Below are positions 40,680-51,635 of a stretch of DNA of 64,000 nt, piece by piece. The stretch is taken from contig CM067065.1 in assembly GCA_033980235.1 (NCBI GenBank), positions 22,076,837-22,140,836 of the forward strand. Direction: 5' to 3'. The stretch is from Diadema setosum. Its lineage: Eukaryota > Echinodermata > Echinoidea > Diadematoida > Diadematidae. Under the pieces are notes generated by a model. That model did not search any database. It was not told the DNA's origin and saw only the letters and a list, made by a program, of their open reading frames with translations. The stretch's first letter is position 1; the number at the start of each line of letters is the position of its first letter. The position numbers and the translations under genes are program-made.

Positions 40680-41690
40680 GAAAGGTCCATGAAAAGTGAA
40701 GACATATCATTTTCGCAATATATGGAAAAAGTGCAACCTTTTCATCGACCGTTTGGGTACTGGCAGATGCCATCAGTGTCCACGGAGTTAAGATCAGACA
40801 TGATGCTGTCAAAGTGTGATCATGTTATACATCAGCAGCAAATCTCTCTTGAATTGAAAGACAGGAAATGGTAAAATTATGTTCATGTATACACCGATGG
40901 CTCAGAAACTTTCAAAGTGTCCGCTGCTTTTTATATTCCTCATTGGAAGTATGCACAAGCAAAACGCATACAAGACTTTACGTCTGTGTATACAGAGGAG
41001 AACTGATTGCCATTGTCATGTCTCTGATCTGGTTAGAACAAGTCTCGAATCTGTACGCTGGATCAGTGGTTATTTTTTGCGATACATTCAGTGTTTTATA
41101 GGCTATTAATTCAAATAAGCCGGAAACTTTTGTAAGTGAAATTGTTATAAGACTTACGGGATTGAAATATAAAGGATTTAATAAATGTAAAATTTGAATG
41201 GATACCCAGTCATTGTGGTATTAATGGAAATGAGGTTGCGGACAGAGAGGCAAAAGCTGCTTTATTTCGAAATGTTATTGATGTTATTATTGAAAATGAA
41301 TATGTTATAATGTAAACATCAGAATATCCGCTGAAGTTGATTAAAAAAAAAAAAAACCAGTTCGCTAAGCAACCAGAAGGAAAAGTCTATTATGAATAAA
41401 TTGAGAATGGGAAACATTTCTTTAAATTATGATCTGTTTAGATTGAATATGCATGAAAATGGGATGTGTCCGAATTGTTCACAAAAGTAATGCTTGAAAG
41501 AGTGACCCATTTTTTTTATGTGAATGTCCAAAGTATATAATAGAAAAAGAGTATGTTATTAGCAGAACTAGATATCACTGATGAGCGTCACATTTTGCTG
41601 TTTGTAGGAAGTACTTACTTAAAGCATATCCGTGCTTTTATTCAGTATGTCCAGAGGACTAGAAGATTCACTCTAACACATAATTTTGTG
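40680..41690 (+). pseudogene. non-LTR retrotransposon RNase H region, broken
   Basis: Translation in shifting frames gives a retrotransposon-type RNase H domain. The acidic residues are visible in YTDGS (Asp codon at 40896), TEEL (near 41000), FCDT (41081) and NGNEVADREAK (41241), and the block EWIPSHCGINGNE lies at 41197-41235. Downstream come NISLNYDLFRLNMHENG and the C-terminal cysteine motif (CPNC, then ECPKY), typical of non-LTR elements with an RNase H. Frameshifts (for example inside TEEL) and stops (TAG at 41099) show that it is dead. The reverse transcriptase part is not visible upstream, so it is also truncated. Confidence 0.78.
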
Positions 41691-41814
41691 AGATAAGTAT
41701 GTTTTGATTTAATTATTCTGCACACTGCACACAGCCCAGATATTTGCTTTATATCTTAGTGTTGTTTTGTTTTCTAATTCATGTAAATTTGTGATAAAAT
41801 TCGCGTTAAATACT

Positions 41815-41990
41815 CCCAAATAATCACGAGAATCAATCGAGCCCCTCTCGTGTATTGGAGTGGCCTAGGCAGGCGGACAGCCAATCACGGCCTCTCCTTG
41901 CTGAGAAGTCTGCTCAAAGTACCGAGCCGGGCTGGCCACAAAATACGATCGTCGATTGGGCAGCTCGAACGGAGGCCAGTGAGGTAGATT
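41815..41990. promoter_or_regulatory. GC-rich island with three CCAAT-type boxes
   Basis: This is a short GC-rich stretch in otherwise AT-rich DNA. It holds CAGCCAATCACGG (CCAAT at 41881) and inverted ATTGG at 41854 and 41955, plus a hairpin CACGAGA...TCTCGTG (about 41825-41852). CCAAT boxes of this form bind NF-Y in animals. No coding start is recognised downstream, so promoter activity is only a suggestion. It could equally be part of an unrecognised repeat. Confidence 0.3.
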
Positions 41991-42269
41991 TATTTGATGT
42001 AATATATAATATTTGAATTATTTTCAATAAAATGAAAATAATTTAAGGTAAAATTTAAATATTTAAAGTAATTAAATGAATATAGATTTCGTGTAAATAT
42101 TCTTAGAGAAATGATAAACGCCAAATAAATTCAAATAACAACAACAACAGAAGCCTTGTCTTGGTATGTCCACAGGTGTTCTGTTAGTCTTTGTTCACGG
42201 CAACGAAGGAAATATCCAAAGGTTATGATGCCCACGGGTCTTCTGTTGTAAACACGGTGCGCTTAGTCT

Positions 42270-42545
42270 TTATTCAAGGTTATGATACAGTGTATCCCTT
42301 TATCTAAAACAAACTAACAAGCAAGCAAGCAAAGAAACAAACAAACAATTCCTCTTACATTTTTTTTCGTAATTTGATTTTTTTTTTAAATCATTCATCA
42401 TTTTACAGCGAAGGGAGTATCCAAAGATTAGGATACAGTGTATATCCCTTTATCTAAAACAAACAAACAAACAAACAAACAAACAGTTCCTCTTGTATCT
42501 TTTTCGTAATTTGATTGTTTTTCCAATTATTCACCATTTTCAGGT
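42270..42545. repeat. tandem duplication of about 140 bp with (AAAC)n
   Basis: The block ATACAGTGTATCCCTTTATCTAAAACAAAC...CAATTCCTCTTACATTTTTTTTCGTAATTTGA is repeated with ATACAGTGTATATCCC...CAGTTCCTCTTGTATCTTTTTCGTAATTTGA. The AAAC/AAGC tract differs between the two. Non-coding. Confidence 0.8.
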
Positions 42546-43227
42546 GAAAACGCGAATGCCACGCCAATTTGTCGCTTTATTTCCATCCAACAACGAAACA
42601 TAATGCAACTACAATGTACCGGTACACTTCAATGAATTATAATAAATAATAATAATTGTAAAAGAGCATAGTGTCTTCAAAAGATAGATCTGCTTAAAAA
42701 GAAAGAAACAAAGAAAGAAAGAAAGAAAGAAAGAAAATCATAGTCTTCACAACATTCACCTTTATGTTTGAAGACGGGAGGGGATCTTTGTCCCTCGCTC
42801 AACCGTGAAGATGAAGCAAAAGTTGCTGCTATATAGTGCCGGGGGATACAATCGCACTGCGCGGCAATGGACATAATAATTTGCATACAGCATGATTGCT
42901 CATACTTGAAGTTACAGTGATGCATTCATATAAGTGTTGCTTTTGTCACGTAAAAGTAACATGATAGTCACGTTGAGTGAGAGAGAGGGAAGAGAAAGAA
43001 AACAAAAGCAATCATCTACGAAGCATAACATTCTATGTGCCCTTTCAGGGCATGACGTTATAGAGAATCATGATTTACCCAATATAAAATGAACAATGAA
43101 CAACAGAGAAGAGATGAATCCCACTAAGATCAGAGGAGCACAGTAAAACTGCAGGTGCATCGGCAGAGACTCGGAAATAAACATAATAGATACAACAATG
43201 AATAAAGAATGAGTTTTTAGGGGTTTC
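42546..43227. other. no gene seen
   Basis: AT-rich sequence with a (GAAA)n tract at 42700-42736 and a short GA-rich tract near 42977. I find no exon-like open frame or terminal repeats. Confidence 0.6.
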
Positions 43228-43229
43228 TA

Positions 43230-44235
43230 CACTCAGCAAAAAAAAAAAAAGAAAAGAAAGAAAGTCAACGCTTTGTCAAGTTTAGATTTCTCATAGAACA
43301 TTTGCCTGAAAGCTAATGTATTATATACCATATTAAAGGTAATTTAATTGGCTATAAACCTGGTAGGTCAACAAATACGGAAACCTAACGCATGAGTGAA
43401 CACCGTTGTTTTTTTCTCTTCTAGGGCACACAAGTAAATATTGCAAAGCTGAACAAGTTGTCATTCATACGTATGTGCGCTTCCATAGAACATTAAGAAT
43501 AAACAACAAATTTCACACTAAAAGAAACATGAATTAAATTGCAAAAAATACAACTTTTATCTCATGTCAAACAATCTACATTTAAATGAAATAGGAGAAG
43601 AAGTAATCACTAACAAAATGATAGAAATTTGAGGTGTTTTTAAATAAGGAAATTCGTCTGTTGAGAATGATAAGGGCGTTAAGTTGCCACTAAACCCAAA
43701 GTGTTCAAGTTCATTCTCAACAGGCTTAATAATGTTTGGTTCTTGAAATTGTCACGTGGATTTGAAATCACTAGAACAAAATAAATAAATAGATAAATTC
43801 TGCACATTTATGCTTATTATTCCCTATGTCAATTGAAGTTTGACGTGACAGAAAATTCTTATATTTCCCCTTTAGGTTACCACTTCGTTTTTCTTAGAGG
43901 TTATAAAGAGATTAAAAGAACAAAAAAATTATTTTCCTCATTTCATTCATGTCTCTCATTGTGTCAAACTGGTCCTTTGTTGTCAAAGTTATCGTGAAGG
44001 GCATTTGCAAATGAAAGAGAACATGCCAATTTTTGCAATTTTTAATTTTGCGCCTTGGAGGACAAAAAGGAATGTGCTCACTCATGCGTAACGTTTTCTT
44101 TTGAATTAACCTTTTAGCTAAAATATCTAATCAATTTACCTTTAATAAGGTATATTATAAGACATTGATTTCATAAAAATCTTCAATGAAAAATATGACC
44201 TCAAAAAAGTGTTAACTTTCTCTTTTTGCCTAGTG
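43230..44235. mobile_element. Tc1/mariner-like MITE with long inverted arms
   Basis: The ends are CACTCAGCAAAAA and the complement of TTTTTGCCTAGTG, flanked by TA (43228-43229, 44236-44237). The arms stay complementary for about 200 bp each, for example CGCATGAGTGAACACC on the left against GTGCTCACTCATGCG on the right. A second hairpin (CTGTTGAGAATG with CATTCTCAACAG) lies in the middle. There is no transposase frame. Length 1,006 bp. Confidence 0.8.
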
Positions 44236-44237
44236 TA

Positions 44238-46534
44238 GATAATGTAGCACTGGTACTGTGAGATCATCATTTTCTTTTACTGCTTTTTTAAATTAATAAA
44301 TAGACTTGGTGTTACTTAACTCAAGTGAACGTTTATTGGAAATAATATGTGGGCCAGCATGTCGTATGAATTTGTGTGCTAAGATTTGTATGTCAATGCC
44401 GCTATTAGGTTCGGATTTCTCACTTAAAGTACGCTGATATTATATTGATCTTGAAAAGCCAAAAAGTGAGGGGCTCCCTAGGGAGGTGAGAAGAACATCT
44501 CCATTTTACACTGTACATCCATTGCTGAGGTTCTTATCCGATAATCTCCAAATTTCAAACAAAATATGATTAATTTGTGTTGACCCTTTCTGGTTATCAC
44601 TGCAACCAGCATACAAAATCAAGCTGTGAATAGTTTTTAATGCTTTCCCAAAGATGTATGATTGGGAGAAGTCTCTAGCATGGCTCGATATAATTTCGTC
44701 ACATGAAATATGAAATTTGATTACTAGTAGATAAATTTTGTTTTTTTTTCTGTGCACTTTGATTTTACATTTTCCGAGGTAATATTTGTCCTAATTGTAA
44801 TACCATTTCACAGCAGCGTCTCCATAACAGTTGTGATAGCGCCTGCTAATCTGCTTCAAAGCAATAATGTACAGTCGGAACCACAACAAAGGTTACTTTA
44901 AGGAAATATTCATTAATTATTAAAACGGTTATAGCGCCCTCTTTAATTTTGTCTTTATTTCTTATCTGGTAATTACCTCTTTCTTGTAAGATTTGGCCCT
45001 TTAAATGCACTAAATTTGTCAAAACAAGGCTCATATATAATGTTCTTTTGTCTTTATAGATTTGAAATAACAGCACAATTTGATTCTGTTTTACCTCGCA
45101 TGCACAATTCATGATTTAGAACAAAGTGGTTGAATACTATTTTGATATTTTTCTTTGTTTGTAGCGTATTTTGACTGAGTGTACTCCAATCCGGCATTTG
45201 GCGAAATTTTGATGGTGTCATCATAATTATCAGTGCTGACTATATGTGCAAAATTTCAGAGGAATTGGATGAAAAATCTTGAAATTATGAAAGTCACGCT
45301 CTGCTTGTCTTTGGTCACAGAGCGTCAAAAACCGTTATTTGGTATTGGTAGGGATAATGGCTGAAATCTATCACCAAGCTACGCACTACTCCAGAAATGC
45401 TATCATAGCAAAATATAACCCTTAAATATATGCTATAAATTATCAAAATGTACAACTAGAACTTGCTATATACTTCAGGTGGTACCAAAAACCAATTTTT
45501 AGGGTCTTAGCCCATGGACTGATACGGGCAAAGAGCATCTTAGCCTTGAAATTTTGTATTGTTATGTTTTTATTGATATCCAGGCTTACTAAGAGCTAAA
45601 CACATACTTTATGTAAGATTTATTTCTTATTCAGTTGTATACTTACATCACGAAGTGCCTTCGGAGGAGTTAAGTTTTCTTGTTGTCCGGTATATGTACA
45701 ACTGTATGCATGCGTGGACAAAGTGGGCCTATAAACTTATCGGTGCGTATGTTCAAAGTCAAAGGTATAAGGCAAAAGACCAAATTCTGCAAAAGTCAGT
45801 ATTTCCCCTGTATCTATTCGTGTATTACCGGGTAAAGATTATCTACGGACATTTTTTGGTCATGAGCTCTAGAGCTCTAAGTGAAACGTTGAAGTTCAAG
45901 TGAACTGAAATGTTATAATTCATTTTTTCTCCATATCTGCGAAACGGCTCAAGGAATCTTCATGAAATTGATATATGCATATACATCCTGGCGATGTTTC
46001 TCACGGGAATTCAGGTTCATTGGGTGAAAAGTCACATTAAAAGGCTTAAAGTATTATGTGATGCTGGAATTAATCTTTCTCCGTATCTTGGAAATTACTG
46101 GGTGCATTTTGATCAAACATGATGATTTCGAAAGGAAAAAAATATGCCATGGGATTAAATGCCAAGTATAAAAGTTAGAATGGTACTGTACAATCGTTAT
46201 TCCTTTATTTTGAAATAACTGTAAATGTTGTCACAAAAATGGATTCTAATGGTTAAGGATTGAAGTAGGGTATATACTTAAAGTGCTCAAATTCCTAAAT
46301 GTCATTTTAATATTTTGCCAAACATGTGAAACTGTCGTCTCACATTGCTATTGACGTACTCTAGACATATTGGTATATAGAACCATGTGATATGGTGGAT
46401 GGATCACGGAGCGAGATTTTTACTGGTACAGTTTCATGTGATATCTAGGAGTACATAAAATAAGATTAAGTCACTCATTTTAAGTTATTCAGGGTAAAGT
46501 AATCGTGATCTATACCATGATATGGGCACAGATT
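44238..46534. other. no gene recognised
   Basis: About 2.3 kb of AT-rich sequence without a convincing exon. Open frames of 80-90 codons at 44506, 44846 and 45655 show no family I know and no splice context. I looked here for an HD-domain exon (His-Asp followed by Gly) of the downstream SAMHD1-like gene and did not find one. Parts near 45900-46150 have the wording of old dispersed repeats. Confidence 0.55.
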
Positions 46535-46645
46535 GGTTTATACCTGTCTATGAGGACAAGTTAATTATATACCTGTCTACGTGGACAATTTAATATACAC
46601 CTGTCTATGTGGACGATTTAATATATAACATGTCTAGGAGGACCA
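46535..46645. repeat. four-unit 28-bp minisatellite sharing the satellite core motif
   Basis: Four degenerate units each read TATACxCCTGTCTAxGxGGAC followed by an AT-rich spacer, starting near 46538, 46566, 46593 and 46621. The core is that of the giant satellite (ACACCTGCCTATGAGGACT), where two copies also lie 29 bp apart inside each monomer. It is 6 kb away from the end of the array. Confidence 0.8.
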
Positions 46646-46863
46646 ATGGCAACCTAACCAGGTATCATACAGACGCATAAAATGGCATGTCACCGAAAAT
46701 CATGCTAGAATTAAGGCGCTATATAACGATATATAGCTTCCTGAGACAATTTCTCATCTGAAACATATTGTCATTTTTCATAAAAGTAGGGGGAAGTACG
46801 AGTCAACCTACACAGGTCTCATACAGAAGTCCACCTAACCCTAGCTTTGTATGTATATATATA

Positions 46864-47479
46864 CAGGGTGGCCCAGAAAGAACGGAACGCCTAAGAACTT
46901 TAATTTCACCAATATCGTTGCAAATATGTAATTATTTTGGTTACTATTGGAAAGGCCATTCTTATTCCAATAGAATGACACCAAGCTCTTTAATTTCAGT
47001 TAATGCGTTACGATTTTAGGCTCATTTTTGTCAACCCTTGCAATTTTCAAAATGTGATCATTTTGCACTCTCAGAGAAACCGAAATCAGCGAGAATTCGG
47101 CTTGCCATAGAACCAGTACCGTTCACAATGTGTGGAATGTGGCTGTCATTGTCCGTTACCATTGTGAGTGAGACGACCTGACGACAATAACACCGTCCGC
47201 CCCACATTCCGCACATTGCGAACGCTACTGGTTCTACGGTAAACCGAATTCTCACTGATTTCGGTATCTCTGAGAGTGTAAAATGATCACATTTTGAAAA
47301 TTGCAAGGGTTAACAAAAATGGTCCTAAAACCATAATGCATTAACCAAAATTAAAGAACTTGGTGTCATCCTTTTGGAAAAAGAATGGCCTTTCCAATAG
47401 TATAAAAAAAATAATGACATATTCGGAACAATATTGCTAAAATTAATAATCTTAGGTGTTCCGTTCTTTTTGGGCCACC

Positions 47480-47482
<3 letters not shown>
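46864..47482. mobile_element. mariner-like foldback MITE
   Basis: The ends are CAGGGTGGCCCAGAAAGAA and the complement of TTTTTGGGCCACCCTG, flanked by TA. The two halves are inverted copies of each other over almost all of the 619 bp (for example CACTCTCAGAGAAACCGAAA against the complement of TTTCGGTATCTCTGAGAGTG), centred near 47173. The CAGGGTGGCCC terminus is typical of mariner-derived MITEs. It is inserted in a TA-rich tract. Confidence 0.88.

Positions 47483-47533
<51 letters not shown>
47483..47533. repeat. (TA)n microsatellite
   Basis: About 50 bp of TA repeats directly abut the right end of the mariner-like MITE. It probably grew from the TA target site. Confidence 0.9.
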
Positions 47534-47536
<3 letters not shown>

Positions 47537-47772
47537 CATATATATTATTGAGTGATACATCATTTCAAGGCTATAAGTCTGAAACTCCAGAATCTGTTCT
47601 TAACTAAAAATCCATGTCTGGCGACTTGTTGTTGCGTTTTTATATGATATGTTTGTATCTCACATAGATGTGAGCTAGTACACACGTATCAGAGAACAGA
47701 CATTTTTTTATTCTATTAATGATAGTCATAGACTGCTTAGCAACACCAAGTAATATTTACAGTTGTTTCCAG

Positions 47773-47978
47773 CAGAGAAGTTCTACCTCACGCAGATGGT
47801 CAAGAACACCGTCAATGGAATAGACGTTGACACGTGGGACTGCGTCGCAAGAGACTCGCGTTTCCTGGGCATAGCAACATCATTCGAAGTCAAAAGAATT
47901 CTGTCACATGTGAAGGTTTGCGAAGTCAGTTTCGTCGAAGACGGTGAAGCAAGGAAAGAACTATGTTTCCCAGAAAAG
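47773..47978 (+). CDS. SAMHD1: SAMHD1-like exon A (last HD-motif Asp)
   Basis: The 3' boundary is AAG|GTGAGG. The 5' boundary is ambiguous: TTTCCAGCAG offers acceptors three bases apart (exon start 47773 or 47776), and a further TTTACAG ends at 47762. It encodes the core NGIDVDTWDCVARD and the cysteines equivalent to human C341 and C350. Confidence 0.85.
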
Positions 47979-50900
47979 GTGAGGTCTGCCCTGGTTGATA
48001 AAGATATGAAACTTAAACAAGTTTCATCTCCTGTCATCATCTTTTAAATCATTTAATTAAACTACAATTTCAGCTTTGAAGAAAATTTATATTTTCTGTC
48101 CAACGTATAATTAAGTTCGAAAGATTTGTCACTTTAGAATTAGAAGTGGTTGGTATTACATGTCAAACTATGAAATTGTTCAGATATTTCAGGAGGAGGT
48201 CATTGCATGATTGATAGTATGACAGTATAATAGCCGAGAATAAGTTGAGTGATTTATTCATGGAAAATAGGAGACAAAGAGGTTTTAGAAAATAGTGAGA
48301 TCTAAGCCACGGTGCTAAAAACTCGACTTGCGAAAGAAAAAGTAACTTCACCTTAAACGCAAGGACATGATAGGATTCCCTGGTATGACTTTGAGGATTA
48401 CCTTCACCGGGAATTTTCTTTACAATGCAATAAAGCAGTTTGAATCGTCCGTATACTTAGAAAGGTTTTTGATTTATCATCACAATATTTAAATCAAATG
48501 ACTTATATAAATAGGTATATGAAATAACGCCTTTAGTAGTAAATCGTATTCACCACCCGACACTCATTTTCTTAAATAGGTGAACGTTTCAAGAGAAATC
48601 GCCAGTAAGCAAATGACATTTAGGTTTGTTGCATTTATTTATTCATTCACAGGTTGCAAATGATCTGAACCACATGTTTGCAACCAGGAGGCACATTTCT
48701 GACGTAGCATTTCACCACAGAGTGGCTACCGCGATATCAATTATGTAAGCACTGAAAGGGTCCGAAGTTCTAATGGCTGTCAAAAGAAGGAAAAATTAAG
48801 GCCCTATGTCACGAAATAAGTACAATTTTCGAAACTTAATTTTGATTTGATAGTAAATACATTATACACATCAAATATACACAAGCAAGCATATGCCAGC
48901 ACCTTATAACAAAGAAAAGAAACAAGCAAACAGACAAATATAGCCACACACACCAACACACAAACACGCACACACACACGCGCTTATACACGCACAAATC
49001 GGTAAACATGGATTTGGTGTTATTATATAACAAGATCTGCGTCTAGCGATTTGTGTGTGTGTGGGGGGGATTCTAAGATCATCAAACAACGGACCCTAAG
49101 CTTTTGAATTTGAGCTTTTGAGCTTAAAGGGGAAGGCTAGTAACTGATCAGTGGGAATCAGTGGAAATGCTGGGAGATGATTGTTCCAATCCTTATGGGA
49201 TTCATTCAAGAGTTCATTGTATATCTATTGTTGTGTGAAAATGATTTGCTTCAGAATGGTCTCATATTCAAGTAATGTGCAGTTTAATGCTTCCAGGTTA
49301 GCGTCCCTGGTCAGTGACGGAGCATTAATCTGCACATTACTTGAATATGAGACTGTTCTGAAGCAAATCATTTTCACACAACAATATATATACAATGAAC
49401 ACTTGAATGAATCCCATAAGGATTGGAACAATCATTTCCCAGCATTTCCACTGATTCCCACTGATCAGGTACTAGCCTTCCCCTTTAAAAATGACGTGAA
49501 ACTAAAGTTACGTGATATATTTCTTGTAGAAATTGCTAAGAAGAGAACGCCTTAAAGCTTCGAGCATTTCTATGCGCTGACACTCGCTTTATCAATATCG
49601 TAGAATGAATAAAACGAAACGCAGTACGTGAAACAACAGTGAAGGGATAATGAGATTAACCTGGACTATCATGCTTATTTTGTTCATAATTATTGATAAC
49701 GTTATGAATGCAGTAACATCATTTTTTATATTACCAACTCGAAAATTCAGAGTCTGTTGAATGTTTCAAAAGATGACATGGGAATCTGAGACTTACCGTA
49801 TATACGGTACTTGTAGCTACAACAACAACAAAAAAGAAAAGAAAAGAAAAGCAAAAGTGCGCTGTAGAAAATTAACAAAATAGAAATTATCTGCCTTATC
49901 GTCCATACGATGGAAAAGATGAAAATTCATGATAAAAGTGTAACTATCAAAGAGAAGATCTTGTCAACGAAAATATAAGAAGAAAACTGACTTGGTTGAT
50001 CAATGTTTTTAGTCATTACTTGAAATAAGGGAGCGCGACATTTTGGTTGTAATTAACGCACGGTCTACATTTCATACATCCCAATTGCAATAATTTGTCA
50101 TTGGGTTTGTTTTTTTTGTTTTTTTAACAGCATTCTATTCAATGTCACAACTCTAACTGACAAATGTCAGTGATATGGAATCAAAGAATGAAGATTGTAT
50201 AATGATTTAATTTCATCTCTATTGTGAAACATATTCACCATTTTTGTAATTCCGCTGATCAATATACACATTTGTTGTTTCTTTTGTCTAATTAGGTATA
50301 AGGATGCTTTTCGAGCAGCTGCAAGGCATATCAAATTCAATGGTGCTAAAAGGTAAGTGCATTTCTAGCAAACTCAGTTCAACGATGTTTTTCATGGAAA
50401 AGAGTTATACATGTGTTATCATTACATTGCTCTTTATACACTAGTGAAATTGTTTCTATATCTGTCAACATTTGAGTTGAGTTGAGTTTATTAACAACAT
50501 ACATATGAATGATAACATGATAACATGAAATTCCACAGTGTAAGATACAATAACATGAAATTTTTATGAGAACACAATGATTTTGTACAAGGTTCTTACA
50601 GCTTTGCAAGCATATATTTTACATACTTATATCTACCTTACATAAGAATATATGTGTTATAATACATTTAGTTTCGTTGTGATACATTTATCACTGAAAA
50701 GGCAAAGAGAATGAATAAGTATGTAATGTAGACATATATGCATAGACAGAGGTTCTGAAAAAAATAATCGAAAAAAAAATAGAAAAACAGAAGATAATGT
50801 TGTTAAAGGGGGAACCAATAGTTAGCACAAGTGCTAGTCGAGAATGGTTCTCCCATCATAGCTACATGTATATTTAAGCTGCTTATTGCAAGGTCTACTC

Positions 50901-51593
50901 TTTTAAAGTAACTGTACTATAGAAGTACATTAAACTGAACACTGAAATTTCTTTTCATCACTAAACTTCTTTTAACAGCAGTTTTTTTAGGTTTCTTCTA
51001 AATGAAGATCTTGTTCTTTCCTCTTGAACATTTTTGGGCAAACTATTCCAAAACTTTGATAAGACAAAAGATATAGAAAATGTACCATGTGTCGTTTTGC
51101 ATTTCGGGAGTCTAAGCATGGAATGATCTTTGCCTCTAGTCCTGTATGCATGATTCATTGGCTCATAATATTGCGTTACAGAATGTGGTAAATGTCCCTT
51201 GTGTAGATCATATACAAAGGTTGACACTGCAAGCTTATGCAGGTCAAAAACATCTAACACTCCTAGACTGGTGAATAATGGCCTAGAACCTGTTCTTAAG
51301 GGGGGAAATGCAATTGCTCTCACGGCCATTTTTTTTGCGCTAAAAATATACAATTTAAGTTGCTTCTGTAGGTACTTCCCCATACTTCAATTCCATAAAG
51401 TATATGTGATTGTATAAAGAATTTGTATAAAAGCATAAGAACATGCCTTGGAACAAAGTATCTTAACTTGAAGATTAAGCCAATTTTGCGACTAATGCAT
51501 TTGTTGATACATTTAATCTGATCCTTCCACATCAAGGTCTCATCAATTTGGACACCTACAAAAGATGCTACATTTACTCTTTCTATCTCTTTG

Positions 51594-51635
<42 letters not shown>

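Noticed and set aside
46520..46545. Tyr-His-Asp-Met-Gly reading near 46518 as the HD motif of SAMHD1
   Set aside because: The flanking residues do not match the family (no GHGPFSH-like segment), and the sequence runs into the minisatellite.
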